This document shows, piece after piece, positions 16,674-25,334 of a DNA stretch of 32,675 bases (positions are counted from its first letter, which is position 1; every line of letters begins with the position of its first letter). Under the pieces are notes generated by a model, which was given only the letters and a program-made list of their open reading frames with translations, made no database searches and was not told where the DNA came from. Origin of the DNA: Candidatus Cryptobacteroides sp. Its GTDB lineage: Bacteria; Bacteroidota; Bacteroidia; Bacteroidales; UBA932. The stretch covers positions 1 to 32,675 of the forward strand of contig JARIAS010000052.1 of assembly GCA_029257745.1 (NCBI GenBank), written 5' to 3'. Position numbers and translations under genes: made by a program.

Positions 16674-19247
16674 TTAAAACTCTCTTCCTATAACAACATG
16701 GAATTGATTACCTCCTACATTTGGATCATCAAAGCCCCATGCCCAATCTACACCCAATAGTCCGACAATAGGAAGGAATATTCTTACACCAACACCAGCA
16801 GATCTTTTAATTTGGAATGGGTTAAAATCTTGTAAATCAACCCAAGCGTTACCACCCTCAAGAAAGGTTAAAGCAAATACTTGAGTTTGCCCTTGCAATA
16901 GTATAGGGTACCTTAACTCTAAGGTAAACTTATCATAAACATTACCACTATAAGTAGAAACACTATTATACATAGATGAGGATCTTGGTGTCAAAGAATA
17001 GTTTTGATAACCTCTTAGAGATATAATATCATTACCATAAGTATTATAACCACTCATACCATCACCACCTACAAGGAAACTTTCAAAAGGAGAATAGCCC
17101 CATTTACGGTTGTAATATCCAAGATAACCGAACATTGCTCTAGTTCGTAAAATCAAATCACCAACAACTCTTTGATAAAAATCTGCACTGAAAGTCCATT
17201 TATGATATTCTATCCACTTATATCTATCTTTGGCAGACCAATTATTATAATTGATATCACGCCAACTATTTACAGAAACTTCTTTTCCATCTTTAATATC
17301 TGTGCGTCTAAATAAAGAGTAAGGAGGAGTAAACTGCAATGAGAAAGATATATTTGAACCTTGACGTGGGAATAAGGCCTGATCGGTAGAATTTCTTGAT
17401 ATATTAAATGTATAACTAAGGTTGTGAGAAGTACCATTAGAAAATATAAAATATCCTGCATCCCAATTTGTCAAACGGTATGTCTGCCAATTTATAGAAT
17501 TATATAAAACAAAGTAATTATCTGGCCACTTTAACCTCTTACCTAATCCCATAGAAAAACCATATACCTCATAAACTTTATCACTATTCAAGAAATTTAA
17601 GGCAATAATGGAATTAGTCTGTCTTGTATAATATAACGAAGCCGACAATGAGGTAGGCTTATTTCCAAATAACCAAGGTTCTGCAAAACTTGCCGATAGC
17701 GATGTATAATATGTTCCATTAGTCTGAAAACGTATAGACAAGTTTTGTGCATCTCCTAATGGTACAGGATGCCAAGCTTTTTTATTAAATAAATTTCTTG
17801 TAGAAAAATTATTAAATGAAACACCAACAGTACCTACAAAAGTTCCTGCACCCCAACCTCCTGAAAGCTCCAACTGACTTGATGGCTTTTCTGTTACATT
17901 ATACGAGATATCAACAGTATTATTCAATTGATTAGGCACTATTGAGTAACCCTTAGTAGGGTCCATAATAGCTTCTGCATCAAATAACTGCATAGACGCA
18001 ATCTCACGAATAGAACGTTCAAAATCACTCTGACTAAACAAGTATCCTGGCCTTGTAAATAGCTGTCTACGTATAACATTCTCATGGGTAATATTATTAC
18101 CTGTTATTACGATATTATTCAATTTTGCCTGTTTTCCCTCAACAATTCTCAATTCTACATCCACAGAATCGCCTTTGATATTTACCTCTACAGGCTGAAC
18201 ATTAAAAAACAAGTAACCATTATCCCTATACAATTTTGATATATCCAAGTCCGATGGCTTACCACTACCTGTCAAACGTTTTTGCAGATTGACTAAATCA
18301 TAAACATCACCTTTCTTTATCTGCAATAAGGCGTTTAACTCATCAGTAGTATATACAGAGTTTCCTGTCCATGTTATATTCCTAAAATAATACTTATTTC
18401 CCTGGTCAATATACAAATCAATGCCTAAACGATTAGGCTTTACAGTATATATAGAATCTTTTACAATCTTTGCATTTCTATAACCTGCTTCATTAAAAGC
18501 ACTTATAAGACTCTTTTTATCATTAGGATATTCTTTAGGGTTGAATTTCTTGGAATTAAAAAAGTTATAATATCGTGCTGATTTTGTCTTTTTCATTGAG
18601 CTAGCCATTTTAAACTCGCTCAAAGCATCTGCTCCAATAAAATTAATTTTCTTTACCTTAACTTTCTTTCCCTTATCTATATCAAAATAGACTTTTATAG
18701 CATTTTTAATTATACTATCCTTTTGAGTACGTACTTTAATTTTAGCATTTAAGAAACCTTTCTCCTCGTAAAATCTCTTAATAATGCCTACTGAAGTTTG
18801 GGCGACATAATCTGAAAATTCTCGACCCCTTCTCAATTTTAGCCTTTCTTGAATATCCTTCTTATCTCCACTACTAACACCTGAGAATATCCATGCTGAT
18901 ACTCTAGGTCTTTCTAATATCTTAATAAGCAGATATGCTTTATCATTTTGACTTGACAAAGAATCAACATATATTGACACCTCCTTAAAAAAATTCTGCA
19001 TCCACAACTTTTTCACTACGGAAGAAAGTTCGTCACTAGGTATCTTAATTTCTTTTCCAACCTGCAATCCTGATAATTGAATTATTTGCTGATCGCCAAA
19101 ATATGTATTACCCTCGACTTTAATTCCACCTAAAATATAAGTCTTAGGATTATTATAATCAATATCAATACCCTTATCATCTTGAGCAAACAATGCAGAG
19201 GGTAAGATAGATAGAATAACTAAAATTATTGCTTGAAGTACTTTCAT
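16674..19247 (-). CDS. bamA: Outer-membrane protein assembly factor BamA
   Basis: BamA is the Omp85-family barrel that folds and inserts outer-membrane proteins. From the ATG at 19247 the product has 857 residues: a signal peptide (MKVLQAIILVILSILPSALFAQ), five POTRA repeats to about residue 430 (opening with YILGGIKVEGNTYFG), and a 16-stranded barrel that ends in the C-terminal phenylalanine signature VVIGREF. The VGGDGMSGYN/SLRGY block is the conserved L6 loop with its VRGF-like motif. An in-frame GTG eight codons upstream (19271) would place charged residues ahead of the signal peptide and was rejected. A promoter at 19298-19327 precedes it, and ompH follows 66 nt after its stop. Confidence 0.96.
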   Translation of the reverse strand: MKVLQAIILVILSILPSALFAQDDKGIDIDYNNPKTYILGGIKVEGNTYFGDQQIIQLSGLQVGKEIKIPSDELSSVVKKLWMQNFFKEVSIYVDSLSSQNDKAYLLIKILERPRVSAWIFSGVSSGDKKDIQERLKLRRGREFSDYVAQTSVGIIKRFYEEKGFLNAKIKVRTQKDSIIKNAIKVYFDIDKGKKVKVKKINFIGADALSEFKMASSMKKTKSARYYNFFNSKKFNPKEYPNDKKSLISAFNEAGYRNAKIVKDSIYTVKPNRLGIDLYIDQGNKYYFRNITWTGNSVYTTDELNALLQIKKGDVYDLVNLQKRLTGSGKPSDLDISKLYRDNGYLFFNVQPVEVNIKGDSVDVELRIVEGKQAKLNNIVITGNNITHENVIRRQLFTRPGYLFSQSDFERSIREIASMQLFDAEAIMDPTKGYSIVPNQLNNTVDISYNVTEKPSSQLELSGGWGAGTFVGTVGVSFNNFSTRNLFNKKAWHPVPLGDAQNLSIRFQTNGTYYTSLSASFAEPWLFGNKPTSLSASLYYTRQTNSIIALNFLNSDKVYEVYGFSMGLGKRLKWPDNYFVLYNSINWQTYRLTNWDAGYFIFSNGTSHNLSYTFNISRNSTDQALFPRQGSNISFSLQFTPPYSLFRRTDIKDGKEVSVNSWRDINYNNWSAKDRYKWIEYHKWTFSADFYQRVVGDLILRTRAMFGYLGYYNRKWGYSPFESFLVGGDGMSGYNTYGNDIISLRGYQNYSLTPRSSSMYNSVSTYSGNVYDKFTLELRYPILLQGQTQVFALTFLEGGNAWVDLQDFNPFQIKRSAGVGVRIFLPIVGLLGVDWAWGFDDPNVGGNQFHVVIGREF

Positions 19248-19297
19248 TTTCAATCTTTTCGGTATGCACACAACATACTATAATAAACACAATTATG

Positions 19298-19327
19298 CAA
19301 ATATAAATAAAATGTATCGCTTTACAA
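19298..19327 (-). promoter_or_regulatory. Promoter for bamA-ompH
   Basis: On the minus strand TTG (19327-19325) is followed after 19 bp by TATATTTG (19305-19298). Transcription would start near 19292, about 45 nt ahead of the bamA ATG. It allows bamA to be expressed independently of nadK-uppS. Confidence 0.7.
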
Positions 19328-19346
19328 TATATCTTTAAACATATCC

Positions 19347-20060
19347 TTATACTTTACCGAATCTTCTTTCTCTTTTAGAAAAGATTTTCAAGGCCTTATC
19401 ATAATCTTCCTTAGTAAAATCAGGCCAAAGAGTGTCTATAAAAATTAACTCTGAATAAGATGCCTGCCACAAGAAATAATTACTTAGTCTCTGTTCTGAA
19501 GCTGTCCTAAGAATAATATCTGGGTCAGGGACATCTCTTGTTACAAGATAATCTTCAAAAGAACTTAAACTGATTTGATTAAATTCCTCTTCTGATATTT
19601 TATTTAATTTATAATCTTGTGCTAGAGCTTTTGCTGCTTGAAGAATATCCCACTTTCCACTATAACTAAGCATTATAATCAAATGTAACTTAGTATTATC
19701 TTCTGTAAATTGCATCAAATCATCTATGGCATTATTCAACTCCAAAGATAATCTGCTTCTATTACCCAATACCCTAAATCTTATCCCTTGATTATTAAGT
19801 TCCTCTCTCTCTTTCCCTATAGAACTAAGCATCAATGACATAAGTTTATCAACTTCCTCTTGAGGCCTAGACCAGTTTTCCTCAGAAAAAGCATATAAAG
19901 ATAAATACTCTACATTATTGACTATCGAGGCTTCTATTGCCTGCTTTACACTTTTTATACCTGCAATATGCCCCATACTTCTAGGCTCCCCTCTCAATTC
20001 TGCCCATCTTCCATTACCGTCCATTATAATGGACATATGCTTTATTCCCTTAGAGTTCAT
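19347..20060 (-). CDS. uppS: Undecaprenyl diphosphate synthase
   Basis: UppS, a cis-prenyltransferase, extends farnesyl diphosphate to the C55 lipid carrier used for peptidoglycan and surface polysaccharides. The hallmark MDGNGRWAELRGEPRSMGH is at 13-31, with the essential D14 and the substrate-binding R18/W19. Further conserved blocks are LYAFSEENWSRPQEEVDKLM, and RTASEQRLSNYFLWQASYSE near the C terminus. At 237 residues it is typical. It begins three nt after nadK and precedes bamA, a gene order familiar from other Bacteroidales. Confidence 0.96.
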   Translation of the reverse strand: MNSKGIKHMSIIMDGNGRWAELRGEPRSMGHIAGIKSVKQAIEASIVNNVEYLSLYAFSEENWSRPQEEVDKLMSLMLSSIGKEREELNNQGIRFRVLGNRSRLSLELNNAIDDLMQFTEDNTKLHLIIMLSYSGKWDILQAAKALAQDYKLNKISEEEFNQISLSSFEDYLVTRDVPDPDIILRTASEQRLSNYFLWQASYSELIFIDTLWPDFTKEDYDKALKIFSKRERRFGKV

Positions 20061-20063
20061 TTC

Positions 20064-20885
20064 TTAACTATTTCTTATATCTTCTCCCCAATAAAGTTTA
20101 CTAGTTAATGCGTTTACAAAATTTGAACTCGGTAATTTAACTCGTCTTAAGGTCATACCAGCCAAAGAAATATTTATTGTTGTATCTGCATTCAACTCCA
20201 TAGTCCTATTATCCATAGTAAACATAATACTCTCTCCCCTGACCATAGTTGATATACTAATCTTTGTTGTATTAGGTACAACCAAAGGACGAACATTAAG
20301 ATTATGAGGTGAGATTGGAACTATCATTATTACTCTTGACTCGGGGGTACAAATAGGCCCACCAGCACTTAAAGAGTAAGCCGTAGAACCTGAACTAGTG
20401 GAAATAATCAAACCATCTGCCCAGTATGTAGGCAAAGGGACTCCATCTAAAGATACATTTATCCCCATAACTGACGCAGAAACACGATGTATTGTAATCT
20501 CATTTAAAGCAAAAGGCCAGAATCCAAAATCTGTATTCAAGTCCTTATCTGGTATAGAAGCATATAACATATCTCTATCTTCTATACTGTACTGTCCTTT
20601 AAGTATGGCTTCGATAGCTTCATCAGGCTGACTTTCTGATAAAAAGCCCATTCTGCCAAAATTTATACCTAAGATTGGTATACCAGAATCTGCTACACGT
20701 TTTGATGCCGATAAAAAGGTACCATCGCCTCCTATACTAAGTATAACATCTGTATCAGATTGAACATCATTACGCACTTCAATATTATAAACAGATACAT
20801 TGCTTGCCCTTAATCGTTCCACTAAGTCTGACAATCTAGGATCCCAATTATGTGCTTTTTCCTTTATATAGATACCAACTTTCAT
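20064..20885 (-). CDS. nadK: NAD kinase
   Basis: NadK phosphorylates NAD to NADP in the cytoplasm. The phosphate-donor motif GGDGT is at residues 52-56 within ILSIGGDGTFLSASK. The second signature is LNEITIHRVS, and the glycine-rich ADGLIISTSSGSTAYSLSAG marks the NAD-binding site. At 273 residues it is somewhat shorter than the E. coli protein (292) but complete. It is divergent from pdxJ and leads a unit with uppS. NADP made here would feed the NADP-type glutamate dehydrogenase and thioredoxin reductase, though this is general metabolism, not a specific link. Confidence 0.96.
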   Translation of the reverse strand: MKVGIYIKEKAHNWDPRLSDLVERLRASNVSVYNIEVRNDVQSDTDVILSIGGDGTFLSASKRVADSGIPILGINFGRMGFLSESQPDEAIEAILKGQYSIEDRDMLYASIPDKDLNTDFGFWPFALNEITIHRVSASVMGINVSLDGVPLPTYWADGLIISTSSGSTAYSLSAGGPICTPESRVIMIVPISPHNLNVRPLVVPNTTKISISTMVRGESIMFTMDNRTMELNADTTINISLAGMTLRRVKLPSSNFVNALTSKLYWGEDIRNS

Positions 20886-20929
20886 TATCCTATTAACATA
20901 AAACTATATAATCTATATCATTTTGAAGT

Positions 20930-20937
20930 CAAAATTA
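20930..20937 (-). promoter_or_regulatory. -7 box upstream of nadK
   Basis: The minus strand reads TAATTTTG here, matching TAnnTTTG, 45 bp ahead of the nadK start. No TTG is found at the right distance, so only the -7 element is supported. Confidence 0.35.
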
Positions 20938-20970
20938 TAACATATTTATTAAAATATGACTATAATTGTA

Positions 20971-20978
20971 TAAATTTG
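20971..20978 (+). promoter_or_regulatory. -7 box upstream of pdxJ
   Basis: TAAATTTG matches the -7 consensus exactly, with transcription expected near 20984 and a leader of about 15 nt before the pdxJ ATG. The -33 position holds TTA (20949-20951, spacing 19), not TTG. Confidence 0.45.
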
Positions 20979-20998
20979 TTTAATTTAATTTTAGTAAA

Positions 20999-21718
20999 AT
21001 GACACGATTAAGTGTTAATATTAATAAAGTAGCTACCTTGAGAAATGCAAGGGGCGAAAACATGCCTGAGCTTGTTAAAGTAGCTCTAGATTGCGAAAAA
21101 TATGGTGCTGAGGGCATCACAGTACACCCTAGGCCAGATGAAAGACATATAAAATATACTGATGTATTGGAATTATCTCCTGTTCTAACTACTGAATTTA
21201 ATATTGAGGGTAATCCTGATGAAAATTTTATATCACTTGTTGAAAAAGTTAGACCAACACAAGTAACATTGGTACCTGATGCTAGAAATGTCATTACATC
21301 AAATCAAGGCTGGGATTGCATCAACAATAAGGATTTTTTAAGTTCTGTATGCAAAAAATTTAAGTCTTTAGGCATACGTTGCTCTATTTTTATAGACCCT
21401 AAAGTAGAAATGGCAAAGGCTGCAAAAGAATGCGGTGCTGACAGAATAGAATTATATACAGCAAAATACGCAAGAGAATATAATATAGATAAGGAAAAGG
21501 CTATATCAGATTATATTAAAACAGCTAAAGAAGCTAAGAACCAAGGACTTGGAATAAATGCTGGACACGATCTCAATCTTGAAAATTTAGAATATTTCAT
21601 AAAAAACATATCCTATGTAGATGAGGTTTCAATCGGACATGCACTTATATGTGATGCACTTTACTTAGGACTAGAAAAAACTATCAAAGAGTACTTATCA
21701 AAGATCAAGTTTTTTTAG
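20999..21718 (+). CDS. pdxJ: Pyridoxine 5'-phosphate synthase
   Basis: PdxJ condenses 1-deoxyxylulose 5-phosphate with 3-amino-2-oxopropyl phosphate to form pyridoxine phosphate, the last ring-forming step of the DXP-dependent vitamin B6 route. The 239-residue TIM barrel opens with [18 protein letters not shown], contains [13 protein letters not shown] with the catalytic histidine and arginines, then TLVPDAR and a late [13 protein letters not shown] with the phosphate-binding GH. Length and motifs are standard. It is divergent from nadK. A consensus -7 box starts directly after its stop, so the next gene may have its own promoter. SerC, encoded in this window, is a second enzyme of the same route. 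Confidence 0.96.
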   Translation: MTRLSVNINKVATLRNARGENMPELVKVALDCEKYGAEGITVHPRPDERHIKYTDVLELSPVLTTEFNIEGNPDENFISLVEKVRPTQVTLVPDARNVITSNQGWDCINNKDFLSSVCKKFKSLGIRCSIFIDPKVEMAKAAKECGADRIELYTAKYAREYNIDKEKAISDYIKTAKEAKNQGLGINAGHDLNLENLEYFIKNISYVDEVSIGHALICDALYLGLEKTIKEYLSKIKFF

Positions 21719-21726
21719 TATTTTTG
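21719..21726 (+). promoter_or_regulatory. -7 box upstream of the Skp-like lipoprotein gene
   Basis: TATTTTTG matches TAnnTTTG exactly and begins on the base after the pdxJ stop codon. The -33 position, 20 bp upstream inside pdxJ, is TTA-like and not TTG. The leader would be about 30 nt before the ATG at 21761. Confidence 0.45.
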
Positions 21727-21760
21727 TGAAAATATATGATTTACAATAAAATATAAATAT

Positions 21761-22441
21761 ATGGAAAAAACACTATTAAAAGGAATAAAACTAAGCCTAC
21801 TTGGTTTTGGATTATGTAGCTCTTTATTTTTAACTTATTCTTGCAATAACTTAAATAAAAATTCAGACAGCACATCTACAGAGCAAAGTACAGAAAAAGC
21901 CAATAAGCCTAATATTGCTGAAGGTTCTATTGTATATTTTAACCTGGATAAGGTTATTGCAGAATATGACATGGCTAATGAACTTAAGGCTACAGTAAGT
22001 TCTAAATTAGAAGGAATACAACAAGAATTAACTCGCAGAGGTAATAAATTACAAGGTGAGTTAAACTCTTTTAATGAGAAACTTAATAAAGGTCTTATTA
22101 CACGCTCTACTGCGGAGGTTCAAGGTCAGGAATTGCAAAAAAAACAAAATGAATTTAATACCTATTACACTCAAAAACAACAGGAAATAGCTGAAGAACA
22201 ACAGGTTCTACTAAATCAAATAGGTAATGCGATAAAAGAATTTCTTGACAGCTACAATGCTGAAAAGAAATATGGTCTTATAATAAGCACACAAGGAGAT
22301 ATTCTTCCATCCCCTGTAGTTACAGGTGACAGTTCTCTTGATATTACTGCAGATATTATTGAAAAAATTAATGAGCAATATATCAAGGATAAAAAGAATG
22401 GCAACAGTTCTATAACAAAGAAGGAAGAAAAGACAAAATAA
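21761..22441 (+). CDS. Skp/OmpH-like lipoprotein
   Basis: A 226-residue exported protein. The signal sequence ends in a lipobox LTYSC, making C28 the likely lipidated residue, followed by an S/T/N/K-rich linker to about residue 50. The mature part begins with SIVYFNLDKVIAEYDMANEL, the first strand and loop of the Skp/OmpH fold, then a long coiled coil (about 75-155) rich in Q, E and L, and a closing segment KKYGLIISTQGDILPS. It therefore looks like a membrane-anchored version of the chaperone encoded at 16044. The C terminus is a lysine-rich tail. The glycosyltransferase gene begins two nt after its stop, so the two are one transcript. Its client is unknown. Confidence 0.85.
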   Translation: MEKTLLKGIKLSLLGFGLCSSLFLTYSCNNLNKNSDSTSTEQSTEKANKPNIAEGSIVYFNLDKVIAEYDMANELKATVSSKLEGIQQELTRRGNKLQGELNSFNEKLNKGLITRSTAEVQGQELQKKQNEFNTYYTQKQQEIAEEQQVLLNQIGNAIKEFLDSYNAEKKYGLIISTQGDILPSPVVTGDSSLDITADIIEKINEQYIKDKKNGNSSITKKEEKTK

Positions 22442-22442
22442 A

Positions 22443-23570
22443 ATGAAAATTGCTATTTTATCTTGCTTTTACCCATATAGAGGTGGCATTGCTCAATTTA
22501 ATGCCAGCCTCTATTCTCAGTTAGAAGAAAATAATACTGTAAGAGCTTTCAATTTTAAAAGACAATATCCCAATTTTTTATTCCCTGGCAAAACGCAATA
22601 TGTAAGCAAAGATGATGAGGCTATTGCTATTGAGAGTACAGCAATACTGGATACTATTAATCCTATAACTTGGATTAAAACCATCAATGAGATAAGAAAG
22701 TGGAAGCCACAGCTTATTATCATTGATTACTGGATGGCATGGTTTGCACCTTCTTTAGGCTTCATTGCAAGAAGATTAAAAAAAGACTTTAAAATAATCT
22801 CAATTCTACATAATGTTGTTGCACATGAGGCTCATTTCTATGATAAGATGCTTACAAAATACTTTTTAACAGGCTTTGATGGGCATATTGTATTAAGTGA
22901 ACAAGTTGCAGGAGAATTATTAAGCGTAGATAAAAAAGCAAAGTATATAGAACTTTTTCATCCTATATATTCACATTTTGGAAAAAAACTTGATAGAGCT
23001 GATGCTGAACAGCAATTAGGACTTTTACCCAATAAAAAGAATCTCTTGTTTTTTGGTCTAATTAGAGAATACAAAGGCTTAGATATTTTACTGGAAGCTT
23101 TCAATAAATTAGATGACAGTTACCAATTGATTATTGCTGGTGAGCCATATAGTTCATTTGAAAAATACCAAAAAATTATTGATAAGACAAAAGATAAAAG
23201 CAGAATACACTGCTTCCTAAACTATATCAAGGATTCTGAAGTTAAAAAATTCTTTTCTGCGACAGACCTTACAGTACTACCATATAGAAGTGCGACACAA
23301 AGTGGTATTTCTGCTGTATCTTATCACTTTGAGGTGCCTATGCTAGTAACTAATGTAGGAGGCTTAAAAGAGGCTATTGGAGATAGAGGTATAGGTCTTG
23401 TAGCTGATAAAGTAGATGCTGACTGCATCAAGCAAGAAATAGAAAGATTCTTTAGTTCAGAACAAATTAGAGAGCAATGCAGAATATCCCTTGGAGGAGA
23501 GAAGGAAAGATTGTCTTGGCATAATTTTGTGAGACTGCTGGAAGATTTTTCAGATAATTTGAATGTATAA
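22443..23570 (+). CDS. Glycosyltransferase family 4 protein
   Basis: A 375-residue GT-B-fold enzyme without signal or membrane helices. The N-terminal domain opens with SCFYPYRGGIAQFNASLY, the glycine-rich acceptor-side loop. The C-terminal domain contains LLFFGLIREYKGLDILLEAF and VLPYRSATQSGISAVSYHFEVP...VTNVGGLKEAI. The E-x7-E pair usual in GT4 enzymes is not conserved: the two positions read Q and Y in TQSGISAVSY, as in a subgroup with PYRSATQSG. Donor and acceptor cannot be told from sequence. It sits between a Skp-like lipoprotein gene and a LysM protein gene, not in a polysaccharide cluster, so a role in modifying an envelope component made nearby is possible but unproven. Confidence 0.85.
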   Translation: MKIAILSCFYPYRGGIAQFNASLYSQLEENNTVRAFNFKRQYPNFLFPGKTQYVSKDDEAIAIESTAILDTINPITWIKTINEIRKWKPQLIIIDYWMAWFAPSLGFIARRLKKDFKIISILHNVVAHEAHFYDKMLTKYFLTGFDGHIVLSEQVAGELLSVDKKAKYIELFHPIYSHFGKKLDRADAEQQLGLLPNKKNLLFFGLIREYKGLDILLEAFNKLDDSYQLIIAGEPYSSFEKYQKIIDKTKDKSRIHCFLNYIKDSEVKKFFSATDLTVLPYRSATQSGISAVSYHFEVPMLVTNVGGLKEAIGDRGIGLVADKVDADCIKQEIERFFSSEQIREQCRISLGGEKERLSWHNFVRLLEDFSDNLNV

Positions 23571-23573
23571 GTG

Positions 23574-25292
23574 ATGAAAAATAATTTTTTTATAATTATC
23601 GCTATAATATCTATATTGAGCACTAAGTATAGTTATGCTCAAATATATATAGCACCACCTGTAAAAATATCAAAAGAAATAATAAAAAAAGCTGACGGGA
23701 AGGAATTCTACTACCACATTGTTGAAGAAAAGCAAACCCTCTACTCTATCTGTAAAGCTTACAATATCAGCACAGAAGAATTGTATCAAGCTAACCCTAA
23801 TTTAGACAGAAGCCGCTCAATTAAAGCTGGAGAAGGACTACTTATTCCCAAACATAAACTCTCTCATCACAACGAAACGGCCAAGCAGCAGGTAGAAACA
23901 AGTAGAGCTGAAAATAAGACAATACAGCTAGTTAAAAAGGTAGAAGACAATAAAGATATTAAAAAACTAGAAAATATCCCCTATATAGAGCACAAGGTGT
24001 CTTGGTTTGAAGATATTAATGATATTGCAATAAAATATAATATACCCGCAGAGTATATACTAAAATTTAATAATATCAAAAGTTCTGATATAAAAAGCAG
24101 AATGATATTAAAAATTCCTCAAGATATTAAAGCATTTAACAAGCTGCTAAAGCAATCTAAAAGGACAAAAGAGAAGCATATAGAGAACAATATAGAAGAC
24201 GATAATACTATATCTAAGCAAGGTAGTACAATAAACGAAATCTCAAATATTTTTAATTGGAAAAAGACTGCCAACATAGTACTATATCTGCCTTTTGCAA
24301 GTGAAAGTGATGCAAATCCAGACTATCTTGATTTTTATAATGGAAGCCTGCTTGCGATAAAGGATAATGCACAAAAAGACTTAGAGCTTCAATTAACAGT
24401 TCTAGACAGTAAAAAGAGCGATTATAATCAATTAGGTAGAACTAAAAATGCAAAGTTATTTATAGGTCCTGTAAATATGCCTGAGCTAAAAGAATGCCTA
24501 TATAATATACACCATCAATATATTGTATCACCATTGGATCCAAGAGCTCACACATTGGCTAAAGAATATAACAATTTTATACAGATTCCACCTGCCAGTG
24601 AAGCTCAATATTCTTGCCTGATAAATTGGATAAAAGAAGATTATAGAATAGGAGAAAAAGTTATTAATATCTACCAAAATGATAAGGATAATGCTAGTGT
24701 AAGTTATTTTAATAACATTATTCATTCGGCCAATATACCAGTAAAAGATTTTGCATACAACATTATAGATGGAAGAACAATTGGTAAAACACTTGACAAT
24801 CTTTTAGACAATAATTCTATAAACAGAATAATATTAAATAGTGAGAATGAGGCTTTCATAAATGATATTCTCAGAAACCTGAACATTCTTAAACATAAGA
24901 AATATCAAATTGAAATTTATGGTTTATCTAAGATTAGAACATTTGAAACTATTGATATAAATTTTCTACACCAATTAAAAGCTCATATAACAAGCTCATA
25001 TTTCATAGACTACAATTCTAAGGCAGTGAATAAGTTTATATTAAGTTATAGGGCCTTGTATAATGCAGAACCAAGTCAATTTGCATTCCAAGGATATGAC
25101 ATTATGAACTATTTTATAAATTTATTCGCAACTTATGGGAATGATTGGATATATCATCTTGAAGAAGAAAAAGGGTTTTACCTACAAAGTAACTTTGATT
25201 TTTATAGATATAATCATTCTGGATATATAAATAAAGGTATAAGAAAAATTCTTTATGATCAAGATTATGGTATTAAACTAATCTATAAATAA
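23574..25292 (+). CDS. Exported LysM protein with periplasmic-binding-protein-like domain
   Basis: The product has 572 residues from the ATG at 23574; a GTG one codon earlier is less likely. A signal peptide ends near SYAQ at about residue 23. Two LysM domains follow at about 45-93 (YHIVEEKQTLYSICKAYNIS to GLLIPK) and 137-182 (HKVSWFEDINDIAIKYNI to ILKIP), which bind peptidoglycan glycan chains. From about residue 230 to the end the sequence resembles a type 1 periplasmic binding protein (IVLYLPF, GSLLAI, LFIGPVN, FQGYDIMNYF near the end), a fold used for ligand sensing. LysM plus this fold is a combination found in Bacteroidota exported proteins of unknown function. It starts directly after the GT4 gene and ends at a strong terminator. 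Confidence 0.8.
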   Translation: MKNNFFIIIAIISILSTKYSYAQIYIAPPVKISKEIIKKADGKEFYYHIVEEKQTLYSICKAYNISTEELYQANPNLDRSRSIKAGEGLLIPKHKLSHHNETAKQQVETSRAENKTIQLVKKVEDNKDIKKLENIPYIEHKVSWFEDINDIAIKYNIPAEYILKFNNIKSSDIKSRMILKIPQDIKAFNKLLKQSKRTKEKHIENNIEDDNTISKQGSTINEISNIFNWKKTANIVLYLPFASESDANPDYLDFYNGSLLAIKDNAQKDLELQLTVLDSKKSDYNQLGRTKNAKLFIGPVNMPELKECLYNIHHQYIVSPLDPRAHTLAKEYNNFIQIPPASEAQYSCLINWIKEDYRIGEKVINIYQNDKDNASVSYFNNIIHSANIPVKDFAYNIIDGRTIGKTLDNLLDNNSINRIILNSENEAFINDILRNLNILKHKKYQIEIYGLSKIRTFETIDINFLHQLKAHITSSYFIDYNSKAVNKFILSYRALYNAEPSQFAFQGYDIMNYFINLFATYGNDWIYHLEEEKGFYLQSNFDFYRYNHSGYINKGIRKILYDQDYGIKLIYK

Positions 25293-25334
25293 AAAAAATA
25301 AAGACTTTGAACTAATTCAAAGTCTTTATTTTTT
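25291..25334. terminator. Bidirectional intrinsic terminator between the LysM gene and recN
   Basis: Perfect 15-bp arms at 25297-25311 and 25316-25330 with a CTAA loop, flanked by an A run (25291-25298) and a T run (25329-25334). It can stop transcription from both directions. The right arm contains the recN stop codon (25326-25328), so the two genes share one compact signal. Confidence 0.93.

Noticed and set aside
19248..19271. GTG-initiated 8-codon extension of BamA
   Set aside because: It would place MCIPKRLK ahead of a complete signal peptide; the ATG at 19247 gives a normal signal sequence.
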